Source of the DNA: Methanobacteriota archaeon | GTDB lineage: Archaea > Thermoplasmatota > Thermoplasmata > RBG-16-68-12 | Assembly (NCBI GenBank): GCA_005878635.1 | Contig: VBLS01000005.1 | Span: 1 to 20,027 of the forward strand | Length of the DNA stretch: 20,027 nt | Direction of reading: 5' to 3' | Shown: piece after piece, positions 1-7,032 of the stretch | How positions within the stretch are numbered: the first letter of the stretch is position 1 | Layout: each line of letters opens with the position of its first letter | The notes under the pieces: model-generated | Databases searched by the model: none | What the model was told of the DNA's origin: nothing | Seen by the model: the letters and a program-made list of their open reading frames with translations, nothing else | Program-made: the position numbers and the translations under genes

Positions 1-709
1 GCCGGCGTTCGTCGAACACGATTTCGTCTGAGGTCGTGAGTTCAGCGGTCGCGTTCCTTCCGCGGATAGGTCGCGGCGAGATCCGGTACGGGTCCGTCAG
101 GAGGGCGACCCGGGCGAAGCACGCCAGGGCGAGCGGAGCGGCGACGTTCGCGCCGACGAGAGGCGCCTGTCCGAGGAGCTCCAATTCGTACACGTAGACC
201 GGCCCGGCGACGATCAAGGAGACCACGCCGACGCCCATCCAGAACGCGTGCGCGGCGAACATCGGGCTCGCGTGGCGCGCGTAGATCGTCTCGGCCAATG
301 CGACTCCGAGGCACAGGACCAGGAATCCACCGAGGACGTTTCCCTCATAGGCGGCGGCGACGGTCCAGCCTTCGGCGGGGGCCAAGGACGCGAGGAGGGG
401 GACCGGGGCGAGCAGGAGGAACGTGATTGCGCGTTGGCGGGGGAGGGCCTCGCCGTGGATGAGTCCGAGGACCAGGATCGCGGTGAGCGCGTGGGTGAGG
501 AGGAGGAGCCCGAGGACCACGTCCTCCCGGACCGGTGGGAGGAGGCCCTCGTTTCGCCCGACGAAGGATGCGCCCGCGACGAGGAACGAGAGGGCACATG
601 CTGCGAACGTCGCTTGGAGCCACGGCCGCCGGCCACGGATTGCGACGAGCCCGAGGAGCCAGCCGTCTACCGCGACGCCACCGAGGACGACTGCTGTGGA
701 GAGATTCAA
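1..709 (-). CDS. Seven-helix membrane protein, probable N-terminal sensor part (partial, cut by left edge)
   Basis: The reading frame is open from a TTG at 709 to the window edge (236 residues seen). The TTG overlaps the TGA of the ASCH gene upstream (TTGA), which is the reason for choosing this start; there is no nearby ATG. Seven hydrophobic segments lie near residues 4-24, 31-50, 64-84, 93-110, 122-142, 150-175 and 184-204. They are followed by a polar, charged stretch that would begin a cytoplasmic part. The layout resembles 7TM sensor modules placed before PAS, GAF or histidine kinase domains, but no such domain is visible because the gene leaves the window, so the function is inferred from topology only. 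It is the last visible gene of the KaiC/roadblock cluster and could supply its membrane input or anchor. Confidence 0.6.
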   Translation of the reverse strand, partial: MNLSTAVVLGGVAVDGWLLGLVAIRGRRPWLQATFAACALSFLVAGASFVGRNEGLLPPVREDVVLGLLLLTHALTAILVLGLIHGEALPRQRAITFLLLAPVPLLASLAPAEGWTVAAAYEGNVLGGFLVLCLGVALAETIYARHASPMFAAHAFWMGVGVVSLIVAGPVYVYELELLGQAPLVGANVAAPLALACFARVALLTDPYRISPRPIRGRNATAELTTSDEIVFDERR

Positions 710-1236
710 CGGCTCCCTCCCAGCACGCGGACCCGGAGGATCGTGAGGATCTCGTCCGGTTGCCCGCGCCATCGGGACGCCTCCGCCTTCCGCAAGTCCG
801 ACGCGGATCGGTACCCCGCGGCTCGCGCGTCCTCATCCGTGAGGTCCCCGTCGAAGATTCGGTGAGCGTCCTCCACGAGGAGACGCGCGAATTCCGTCCC
901 GGTCTCGTACTTGGCCCGGACGACGCGGCCGATCCCGGGGGCCCTCAGCCCTTCCGTCGGTCGAACGACGGCCCGGGCGACCCGCTTCAGGAGTCGGTCT
1001 CCCTCGTCGAGCGTGAAGGTCAGTTCGCCGCTCGCGCGGCCCCGAGGCAACTCGCCGGTCATCGCGAGGCGCGCCGCCCAGATGACCAGGAAGGTGACGA
1101 AGCCGCCGATGATGAGGAGGTTCGTGAACCCGATCTGGTAGAACTCGCGGTGGTACCAGAACCCCGCGACGAGGACGAGGGATAGGAGGAAGAGGAACGT
1201 GCTCCGGATCGCGAGGGCGCGAAGGCGTCCGTCCAT
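706..1236 (-). CDS. Membrane-anchored ASCH-domain protein
   Basis: A 176-residue protein. Two hydrophobic helices lie near residues 12-28 and 37-58, separated by a short polar turn, so both ends probably face the cytoplasm. Residues about 62-176 look like an ASCH (PUA-like) domain: a beta-rich start, an Arg-rich middle, then the acidic DGDLTDEDARAAGY stretch typical of the family (dlt-x-eda-x-x-eG) and a closing beta strand. ASCH domains are thought to bind RNA or modified nucleotides; here the substrate is unknown. An ASCH domain tethered to the membrane by two helices is unusual. The gene starts 4 bases after the KaiC-like gene stop and overlaps the next gene by 4 bases, so it is probably translated with them. 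ASCH assignment is by pattern, not by search. Confidence 0.75.
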   Translation of the reverse strand: MDGRLRALAIRSTFLFLLSLVLVAGFWYHREFYQIGFTNLLIIGGFVTFLVIWAARLAMTGELPRGRASGELTFTLDEGDRLLKRVARAVVRPTEGLRAPGIGRVVRAKYETGTEFARLLVEDAHRIFDGDLTDEDARAAGYRSASDLRKAEASRWRGQPDEILTILRVRVLGGSR

Positions 1237-1240
1237 CGCC

Positions 1241-1984
1241 TCACCCGATCGCCCGCGCGACTTCGAACCGGCCGTTCTCGAACAGCAACGTGTGGTCGTC
1301 GCTGTCCTGGTTCACGCTCCGCATCTTGACGCACTGCACCCGGCGTTGGTAGGCGGTCTCGGTGACCGGCTGGAGGCGCAGCAACACGATGCCATCCGCG
1401 AGGAACTCCTCTTCGAGCCCCGTCGACGGCGCCTGCCATCCCGGCTCCTCCGAGATCAGGAGGCTCGTGACGCCGAGATCCCGCAACCACTCGAAGAACC
1501 CGAACGTCTCCGCCCGACGGTCCTGGAACTCCAAAATGAGCTCGAGGGCGTCCCAGGAATCGATCGCGAGCAGCTCGAACTTGCGTTTCTTGCGCAGCTC
1601 GAGGACCTTCGCCTTCAGGACCGCGACGAGGGCCTCGCCCCGCGGGGCCGTCGCGTCCGTCATCGCGCCCACCTTCGCGACCATCTCCTCCAGGTGCTCG
1701 CGTCCGCGGCTCAGATCGAGGATCGGCAGCGCGTCGGAGACCGTGGTCGCCTTGAGCCCGAGCGAGGCGACGTGCTCGAGGAGGCTGCCCGCGGTCTGCT
1801 CCAAGGTCACGTAGAGGCCGGGGAGCCCGCCGAGGGCGTTGTGGTACAGGATGTAGTAGGCGAGGGACGACTTCATCGTCCCGCTCGCGCCGCGGATCAG
1901 GATGACGTGGCCTTGCGGGATGCCGCCGCGGAGGACCTCCTCGTCGAAGCCGCGGATGTGCGTGTAGACGAACGATTTCGGCAT
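1241..1984 (-). CDS. KaiC-like RecA-fold ATPase (single domain)
   Basis: A 247-residue single-domain KaiC/RadA-superfamily protein. Residues 10-25 carry the typical entry (GFDEEVLRGGIPQGH). The P-loop is GASGTMKSS at 32-40, with Met37 where the last glycine of the Walker A motif normally stands. Glu62-Gln63 sit at the position of KaiC's paired catalytic glutamates, so only one is kept. Walker B is LLAID (Asp142). The C-terminal beta region has QRRVQCVKMR and ends in ENGRFEVARAIG, which matches the two paralogues upstream. ATP binding is likely; the rate of hydrolysis and the partner are unknown. The upstream gene's stop lies 6 bases before the ATG, and GAAGGT inside that junction serves as ribosome binding site. 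No KaiA or KaiB is present, so nothing suggests a clock. Confidence 0.88.
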   Translation of the reverse strand: MPKSFVYTHIRGFDEEVLRGGIPQGHVILIRGASGTMKSSLAYYILYHNALGGLPGLYVTLEQTAGSLLEHVASLGLKATTVSDALPILDLSRGREHLEEMVAKVGAMTDATAPRGEALVAVLKAKVLELRKKRKFELLAIDSWDALELILEFQDRRAETFGFFEWLRDLGVTSLLISEEPGWQAPSTGLEEEFLADGIVLLRLQPVTETAYQRRVQCVKMRSVNQDSDDHTLLFENGRFEVARAIG

Positions 1985-1990
1985 GGACCT

Positions 1991-3835
1991 TCACGGGCTC
2001 ATGGCCCGCGTGACACGGAACCGTCCGTCGTCGAGGACCATGGCCAGGTAGCCGGTGTCGTGCTTCGTCCCTCGCATCTTCACGACCCGCAGGCGGCGCT
2101 GTGCCTCCAGGTCGGAGACCATGTGGATCCGCAGGTGGACCACGCCGTCCGCGAGGAAGTCCTCGTCCCAGCGGCCTTGGAGGACGTGCCCCGCGATGAG
2201 CCAGTCCGGCCGCTCCGTGATGACGAAGCTCGTGACCGCGAGGTCGCGCAGCCATTCGAAGAGGCGGTACATCTCCCGCCGGCGGTCCTTGAACTTCGCG
2301 AGGACCTCGAGGGCCTCCAGCGAATCGATCACGATCAGGTCGAGGCCGCGCTTCTCCTTGATTGCTCGGATGCCCTTCTCGAGGGCCGCGACCCAGTCCG
2401 TCCGCTCCGCGAGCATGTCCGCGGCGGTCCGAGGATCGAGGACAATCAGCGATCCCTTCGGCACGTCGAGCTTGAGGCCGAGGGACCCCATCTGCCGCAG
2501 TAGGCTCGAGGCGCGTTCCTCCAGGGACAGGTAGAGGCAGTGCAGTCCCTCCTTCGCGGCGTTGTGGAGCAAGATCGAGAACGCGAGGGAGGACTTCATC
2601 GTCCCCGGCGCCCCTTCGATCAGGACCAGGTGGCCCCAGGGGATTCCGCCCTCCATCGTCTCGTCGAGGCCCTCCACGAACGTGCGGACATGCGGAGGGC
2701 GTGGGGCCTCGGGCGGCGGCGCCGCGGGTTCCGGCTTCATCTCATCCGAAGACTCGCGGGCCAGCTTCCGTGTCTCCTCGTGGATCGCCTCCTCGATCTC
2801 TTGGAGGATGTCGCCTGCGAAGGCGGCGTCCTCGGTCGCGGGTTGGTTCGTCGCGGGGGGTTCGGGAGGAGCAGCGAGTTCCGCCTCCAACTCGGCGGCC
2901 CCCTGCTCTTGGATCAACGCCTCGACCTCGGCGCGTTTCGCCAGGGCGACGCGGTGGTCCGGACGGAGATCGAGAGCCTTCCCCAGGCTCCGGAGGGCCT
3001 CCGGCAACTTTTGCATCGACGCGAGGACGAGCCCGCGCTCGGCCCAGATGTCCGCATGATCGGGATGGATTCGCGTCGCGCGCTCCAGGACCGACGCCGC
3101 GGTCGGGAGCTCATCGAGGAATCGGAGGACGCGGCCGAGGCCGAGCCAGGCCTGTTCGTCTTTCGGGCTCAACTCGAGGGACCGGAGGTAGGCGACCGCG
3201 GCCTTGTAGGGGCGGTCGACCCGCAGGTACGCCTCTCCGAGGAGGATCCACGAGGTCCGATTTTCGTCGTCGCGGGCGATGGCTCTCAGGAGGGGCTCGA
3301 TCGCTTCCTCGAACCGACGTTCTCGCAGGAGGGCGACCGCGAGCCCCATCTGTTCCGCGAGTTCTTCCGCCGCCTTCGGACCGGCCTCGCGCCGGCTCTT
3401 CGACCGGACGTACGGCTTGAAGCGGTGTCCCTCTTCGTGGGCCTTGGCGCGGATTCGGTCCATCGCGGCCGCGATCACGTCGGAGTTGTCTTCGATCTCC
3501 CCCTCTGCGAATTCGGCGGGTGGGGCCGCGCCCGCATCAGGGGGTGGAGGCGGGTCCGGCGTCCGCCGCCTGCGCTCGTCGCCCACGAGCGCGCTGTAGA
3601 CTTGGCCCCCCATGACCTGCTTCAAGACAACGGAGCTTGCCTGTGGGGCGGATTGGGACCCTGCCGCTGCGGGAGGTTCCGGGGCCGGCGGACCGGACGG
3701 CTCGGGCAGGGGCTCCGGCAACGGTTCGGGCGGCAGTTCCGCAGGCCCCTGGAGCGCTCGGCCGCAGGCGTGGCAACGCAGCGCGTCCTTCTTGTTGAAG
3801 GATCCGCAGTTCGGGCACGGGTGGAGTTTCGGCAT
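1991..3835 (-). CDS. Zinc ribbon - TPR - KaiC-like ATPase fusion protein
   Basis: A 614-residue three-part protein. Residues 7-24 form a zinc ribbon (Cys7, Cys10, Cys21, Cys24). A Pro/Glu-rich linker (about 30-105) follows. Residues about 155-310 contain four TPR-like repeats, a protein-docking scaffold. A second acidic/proline linker leads to a KaiC-like domain at about 383-614. That domain has P-loop GAPGTMKSS (408-416, Met413 in place of Gly), the Glu439-Glu440 pair as in KaiC, Walker B LIVID (Asp504), and the KMRGTKH strand near the end. It is the only KaiC-like member of the cluster with both catalytic glutamates, so it may be the most active. The start is an ATG preceded by AGGAG. It sits 7 bases after one KaiC-like gene and 6 bases before another. 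The combination suggests a scaffold that docks partners to an ATPase; that role is inferred. Confidence 0.88.
   Translation of the reverse strand: MPKLHPCPNCGSFNKKDALRCHACGRALQGPAELPPEPLPEPLPEPSGPPAPEPPAAAGSQSAPQASSVVLKQVMGGQVYSALVGDERRRRTPDPPPPPDAGAAPPAEFAEGEIEDNSDVIAAAMDRIRAKAHEEGHRFKPYVRSKSRREAGPKAAEELAEQMGLAVALLRERRFEEAIEPLLRAIARDDENRTSWILLGEAYLRVDRPYKAAVAYLRSLELSPKDEQAWLGLGRVLRFLDELPTAASVLERATRIHPDHADIWAERGLVLASMQKLPEALRSLGKALDLRPDHRVALAKRAEVEALIQEQGAAELEAELAAPPEPPATNQPATEDAAFAGDILQEIEEAIHEETRKLARESSDEMKPEPAAPPPEAPRPPHVRTFVEGLDETMEGGIPWGHLVLIEGAPGTMKSSLAFSILLHNAAKEGLHCLYLSLEERASSLLRQMGSLGLKLDVPKGSLIVLDPRTAADMLAERTDWVAALEKGIRAIKEKRGLDLIVIDSLEALEVLAKFKDRRREMYRLFEWLRDLAVTSFVITERPDWLIAGHVLQGRWDEDFLADGVVHLRIHMVSDLEAQRRLRVVKMRGTKHDTGYLAMVLDDGRFRVTRAMSP
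2291..2343. repeat. 53-base block, copy A (shared with 4149-4201)
   Basis: This stretch inside the zinc ribbon-TPR-KaiC gene matches 4149-4201 in the KaiC-like gene upstream with one mismatch in 53 bases. It encodes the Walker B strand and the next helix (LIVIDSLEALEVLAKF against LIVIDSLDALEVLAKF). The flanks are clearly less similar, which suggests gene conversion or strong recent duplication. Confidence 0.85.
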
Positions 3836-3842
3836 GGGGCTC

Positions 3843-4583
3843 CTACAAGCTGATGACCGGCGTCACGTGGAACCGCCCGTCCTCGAAGACGAGCGCGGAG
3901 AATCCCGTCTTGTGGTGCGAGCCGCGCATCTTCGTCACGCGGACCCGCCGCTGGACCTCGACGTCCGTGATCTGATGCATCTTGAGTTCCAGGATCCCGT
4001 CCGCGAGGAAGGTCTCGTCCCGGCGCGGCAGGGGAGCCTCGAGCCCCAGGAACGGAGCATCGGAGGCGGCCTCCGCGAGGACGAGCGTCGTCGCCCCGAG
4101 GTCCCGGAGCCACTCGAAGAATTGGAACAACTCGGTCCGCCGATCCGAGAACTTCGCGAGGACCTCGAGGGCATCCAGCGAATCGATCACGATCAGGTCG
4201 ATCCCGTCGATGTCCTTCTTCGTCGTCAGCGTGCGCCGGAGGAACTCCATCCAAGGTTTCGTCGCGCTCTTCCCGATCTCCTTCTGGATCGTGCCGACGT
4301 CGAGGATGTGGACGTCCCCGCGGACCGCTTCGACGTCAAGGCCCATGGCGGACATCTGATTCTCGAGGCTCTTCCGCGTCTGTTCGAGGGAGACGTAGAG
4401 GGCGCGGGCGCCTCGCTCTATCGCGTTCCGATGGAGGATCGAGTAGCTCAGGGTCGACTTCATCGTCCCCGGGAGGCCGGAAACGAGCACGACATGCCCG
4501 GCCGGCAGGCCGCCGCCGAGGACCTCGTCGAGGCCGTCGATGTACGTCCGGATCTTCGTCGTCTCCATTTTCTTCGTCTCCAT
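3843..4583 (-). CDS. KaiC-like RecA-fold ATPase (single domain)
   Basis: A 246-residue KaiC-like protein counted from the ATG at 4583, chosen because it overlaps the upstream stop as TGATG, a common coupling arrangement. A longer frame with ATG at 4625 and a shorter start at 4568 are possible. P-loop GLPGTMKST (36-44) has Met41 in place of Gly. Glu67-Gln68 occupy the catalytic glutamate site, Walker B is LIVID (Asp134), and KMRGSHH lies near 218-224. It is closely related to the KaiC domain of the next gene: a 53-base block around Walker B differs at one base. That points to tandem duplication or recent gene conversion. It probably binds ATP and forms ring-like or filament-like oligomers as relatives do; its partner is unknown. 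Confidence 0.88.
   Translation of the reverse strand: METKKMETTKIRTYIDGLDEVLGGGLPAGHVVLVSGLPGTMKSTLSYSILHRNAIERGARALYVSLEQTRKSLENQMSAMGLDVEAVRGDVHILDVGTIQKEIGKSATKPWMEFLRRTLTTKKDIDGIDLIVIDSLDALEVLAKFSDRRTELFQFFEWLRDLGATTLVLAEAASDAPFLGLEAPLPRRDETFLADGILELKMHQITDVEVQRRVRVTKMRGSHHKTGFSALVFEDGRFHVTPVISL
4149..4201. repeat. 53-base block, copy B (shared with 2291-2343)
   Basis: Second copy of the near-identical block, in the single-domain KaiC-like gene, in the same orientation as copy A. It covers the Walker B strand and following helix. Confidence 0.85.
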
Positions 4584-5056
4584 CAGGAACCCTTCCAACG
4601 GGAGCGCGTGAGGGTGATCTGACACGGTCGTCCGAACCGGTTGAGCTTCGGATCGAAGTCCGCTTCGAGCCGGACCCGGAGCATCTCCGCGAGCATGGAC
4701 GCCCGGACGCAGAAGACCGGACGGCCCTCGTCATGGCGGACCGTGCACATGCGTCGGTAGGGACAATGGTCGCCGATCTCCGCGGAAACGGAATCGCCAT
4801 CCCCGCGGAACACGGTGTCCCTCCCGTCGATCAGGCCGGAGTCGTCCGATGCTTTCGTGAAGGCTTCGCACGCCTTCGTCGGGTCGTCGGGCGTTCCGGC
4901 GAAGGCCGGCAGGTTCGTGAAAAGGAATCTCCGGAGGCCCGCCTCGATCACGGAGCGCATGAAGAGGGCGGGGTTTCCGAGGGACTCGGAGGCCCGGATC
5001 ATCCCGTAGAGGAAGAAGTTCAGGAGCCTGTTCGCCCCGTCTTCAGTCGCTGGCAT
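4583..5056 (-). CDS. Small cysteine-containing protein, possible metal or ligand sensor
   Basis: A 157-residue protein of no family that I can name with certainty. The N-terminal half is helical and partly hydrophobic (LLNFFLYGMIRASESLGNPA). The C-terminal part holds Cys98, Cys104 and Cys116 in the pattern CPYRRMC...FCVR, followed by an amphipathic helix and a basic tail with Cys145. The Cys arrangement recalls V4R-like sensor domains and small archaeal regulators that bind metal or hydrocarbon ligands, but the match is weak and is only an idea. The start is ATG with GGGAGG five bases before it. It ends in a TGATG overlap with the KaiC-like gene and lies 18 bases after the roadblock gene, so it is part of the same transcript and may feed a redox or ligand signal to the ATPases. 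Confidence 0.8.
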   Translation of the reverse strand: MPATEDGANRLLNFFLYGMIRASESLGNPALFMRSVIEAGLRRFLFTNLPAFAGTPDDPTKACEAFTKASDDSGLIDGRDTVFRGDGDSVSAEIGDHCPYRRMCTVRHDEGRPVFCVRASMLAEMLRVRLEADFDPKLNRFGRPCQITLTRSRWKGS

Positions 5057-5074
5057 CGGTCCTCCCGCGTTCGC

Positions 5075-5458
5075 TCATCCGTTCCCCCCGTCCTGGAGGA
5101 TGCGTTCCACCTGCTTCGCGGCCCGTTCGAGCGCGATGAGGACGAGCCCCAAGTTCGCGTCGTCGTAGACGAGGGCGACGAGCAGAGCTTCTTCTCCCGC
5201 GCCGAGGCTCAGCAACTTGCCATGGTCCGACTCCACGATCGCCCTCACGAACCGGCCTTGGGCCAGCTGGATCGTCGCCATCTCCGCCGTCCCGACGATC
5301 GCGGCGGTCATCGCCGCGACGATCTTAGGGTCCACGCCGTCGGGGAGCGTATGGGTGACCACGAGACCATCACGGCGCACGACCGCGCAGCTCTTGATGT
5401 CCGTCACGTGCGACAGCTCGTCGATCGTCTCTTCGATCCGGGTCCAGACATCGGTCAT
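5075..5458 (-). CDS. Roadblock/LC7 domain protein (first of tandem pair in coordinates)
   Basis: A 127-residue roadblock/LC7 domain: an N-terminal helix, the strand and turn SCAVVRRDGLVVTHTLP, a central helix MTAAIVGTAEMA, then GKLLSLGAGEEALLVALV and a final helix. Roadblock proteins such as MglB dimerise and regulate or activate small Ras-like GTPases. Here a GTPase is encoded two genes upstream, so a regulator role is likely but inferred. It is a clear paralogue of the adjacent roadblock gene; the DNA for the central helix is nearly the same in both. It starts inside the end of that gene (4-base overlap) behind a strong GGAGGTG site. Members of the pair may form a heterodimer. Confidence 0.92.
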   Translation of the reverse strand: MTDVWTRIEETIDELSHVTDIKSCAVVRRDGLVVTHTLPDGVDPKIVAAMTAAIVGTAEMATIQLAQGRFVRAIVESDHGKLLSLGAGEEALLVALVYDDANLGLVLIALERAAKQVERILQDGGNG

Positions 5459-5844
5459 GCCGGCACCTCCTCGGGGCGGAGGATCGCGGTGATTGACTCG
5501 ACGGCCCGGTCGACCCCGATATGGATGAGGCCCATGTTCGCCTCGTTCCGGAGCATCGTCACGAGGATCGCCTCCTCGCCGGCTCCGGTCGCCATCATCA
5601 TCCCGATATGCGTGTCCACGATCGATTGGTTGAAGGAGCCGAGGCCCATCTCCACGGCGGCCATCTCCGACGTCCCGACGATCGCGGCGGCCATCGCCGC
5701 GATTTTCTTCGGGTCCATCGTCTTCGGGAGCGAATGCGCGATCAGGATCCCGTCGCGGCGGGCGATCGTCACCCCCAGAATGCCGGGGAGGCGTCGCAGC
5801 TCCGCGAGCACGGACTGCAGGCGGGCTCCCACGTCGGCGAGCAT
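5455..5844 (-). CDS. Roadblock/LC7 domain protein (second of tandem pair)
   Basis: A 129-residue roadblock/LC7 domain, with GVTIARRDGILIAHSLP, the helix MAAAIVGTSEMAAVEMG, and the GMMMATGAGEEAILVTML strand pair typical of the fold. It directly follows the stop codon of the GTPase fusion gene (no gap) and overlaps the next roadblock gene by 4 bases. A GGGGTG site precedes the ATG. By analogy with MglA/MglB and with bacterial GTPase-roadblock operons, it should bind the GTPase encoded just before it. It differs from its sister mainly at the middle surface (DTHIGM against ESDHGK), which may decide the partner. Confidence 0.92.
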   Translation of the reverse strand: MLADVGARLQSVLAELRRLPGILGVTIARRDGILIAHSLPKTMDPKKIAAMAAAIVGTSEMAAVEMGLGSFNQSIVDTHIGMMMATGAGEEAILVTMLRNEANMGLIHIGVDRAVESITAILRPEEVPA

Positions 5845-7032
5845 CTAGCGCACCCCGATGATCATCTCGGCGAGCAGGAGCAGCGCCTCGCGTACCCCGC
5901 GGTTCTCCGTCGCCACGGTCGGGATCACCGGCACGTCCGGAGGGAGGTCCATCCGGTGGGAGATGTCGCCTGAGGAGAGCGCCCCCGGCAGGTCGCTCTT
6001 GTTCGCCAGCACGACGTAGGGAATCCGCGGTCCCACGAGGTCGAGCATCTGCCTCGCCCGCGGGAGTTCGTCCGGGTGGGTCGCATCGATCACCAGGAGG
6101 ACTCCGCTCACCTCGCGCGCGAAGATCTTGAAGATGAATTCGAAACGCTCCTGGCCCGGCGTGCCGAAGATCTCTGCTTCGATTCCGGTAATGTTCACAT
6201 TCCCGTAGTCGAAGGCGACGGTCGTCCCCATGCGGTCGATCGAGATCGATTTCTCCGAGAGGGACTTGACCACGGTCGACTTGCCGGCCGCGAAGGGCCC
6301 CGTGACGAGGATCCGCGGGAAGTACACCGTGAGGCCAATGAGGTCCTTGAACGTGTACGGGATCCAGTTGGTCTTGATCCCCGCCTCCGCCATCTGACTG
6401 ATCCGCATCGAGTTGCGCACGATCCCGCCGCGGAGGGAGGACTGGAATTCGACGACGAAATCAGACATGCCTCGGATCTCCTGGAGGTCTCGCTCCTCCA
6501 GGGTCCAATTGATGAACAGGAAGCAAATGACGGCGCCAATCGCCCGGGCGACCTCGATCAGCTCGCGCCACAGGCGCAGGACGTCCTCCTTCGGGAACCG
6601 GTCGACGAGGAACTCCATCGAGTCGATGATGATGCGGCTGGGCTTCTCGGCCCGCGCGGCCGCGATGACGGTCTCGCGGACGTTCTCGAGGCTCCCGATG
6701 TCGTCGATGTGGTACCGCTCCCGACTGGGCAGCAGGAGCTGGGACGACGTGGCATCGACGAGGACGAGATTCGAAAGGTCGCCGGAGCCGAACCGTTTGA
6801 GCTCCCCGCGGGCGAGCTGCGGGGCTCGGAAGAAGTCGACGTAGAGGGACCGCTCCCCGGCCCGGATACCTTGGACCGCGAAGTTCTCGCCGAAGATCCG
6901 CTTCTCCGTCGGCTTGTCGCTGAAGAGGAGCAAGGTGGACGGCCGCGGGAAGCCGCCTTGGAGACGCTCGTCGAGGACGGGGATGCCCGTCTTCGCCCGG
7001 GCCCCGACGGGCCGGGCCGGGGCCGCCATCAC
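5845..7032 (-). CDS. Degenerate KaiC/RAD55-like domain fused to a Rup/MglA-like small GTPase
   Basis: A 395-residue fusion. Residues about 12-228 follow the KaiC/RAD55 fold: the entry GIPVLDERLQGGFPRP, a Walker B-like RIIIDS (Asp137) and a RNSMRISQM strand near 206-214. The P-loop is lost (FSDKPTEKRI at 37-46), so this half probably does not bind ATP. Residues about 238-395 are a complete small GTPase: G1 GPFAAGKST (245-253), switch threonines 270-271, G3 FGTPGQERF (289-297), G4 NKSD (344-347) and a G5-like ATENRG. The G3 aspartate is replaced by Gly290, as in the prokaryotic Rup-type GTPases that sit beside roadblock genes. It overlaps the upstream gene by 4 bases and abuts two roadblock genes. 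A switch that couples a KaiC-like platform to GTPase signalling is the likely role; this is inference. Confidence 0.92.
   Translation of the reverse strand: MMAAPARPVGARAKTGIPVLDERLQGGFPRPSTLLLFSDKPTEKRIFGENFAVQGIRAGERSLYVDFFRAPQLARGELKRFGSGDLSNLVLVDATSSQLLLPSRERYHIDDIGSLENVRETVIAAARAEKPSRIIIDSMEFLVDRFPKEDVLRLWRELIEVARAIGAVICFLFINWTLEERDLQEIRGMSDFVVEFQSSLRGGIVRNSMRISQMAEAGIKTNWIPYTFKDLIGLTVYFPRILVTGPFAAGKSTVVKSLSEKSISIDRMGTTVAFDYGNVNITGIEAEIFGTPGQERFEFIFKIFAREVSGVLLVIDATHPDELPRARQMLDLVGPRIPYVVLANKSDLPGALSSGDISHRMDLPPDVPVIPTVATENRGVREALLLLAEMIIGVR

Noticed and set aside
248..865. Long plus-strand frames across the left region
   Set aside because: They lie antisense to the membrane and ASCH genes, are rich in Arg/Glu/Asp as expected for high-GC shadow frames, and carry no domain motif.
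1059..2255. 398-codon minus-strand frame across the KaiC-like genes
   Set aside because: It is another frame of the same strand as two clear KaiC-like genes and has only low-complexity Arg/Gly/Pro sequence.
1241..4583. A circadian clock operon
   Set aside because: KaiC-like domains are single, no KaiA or KaiB is present, and the P-loop and neighbours differ from clock KaiC.
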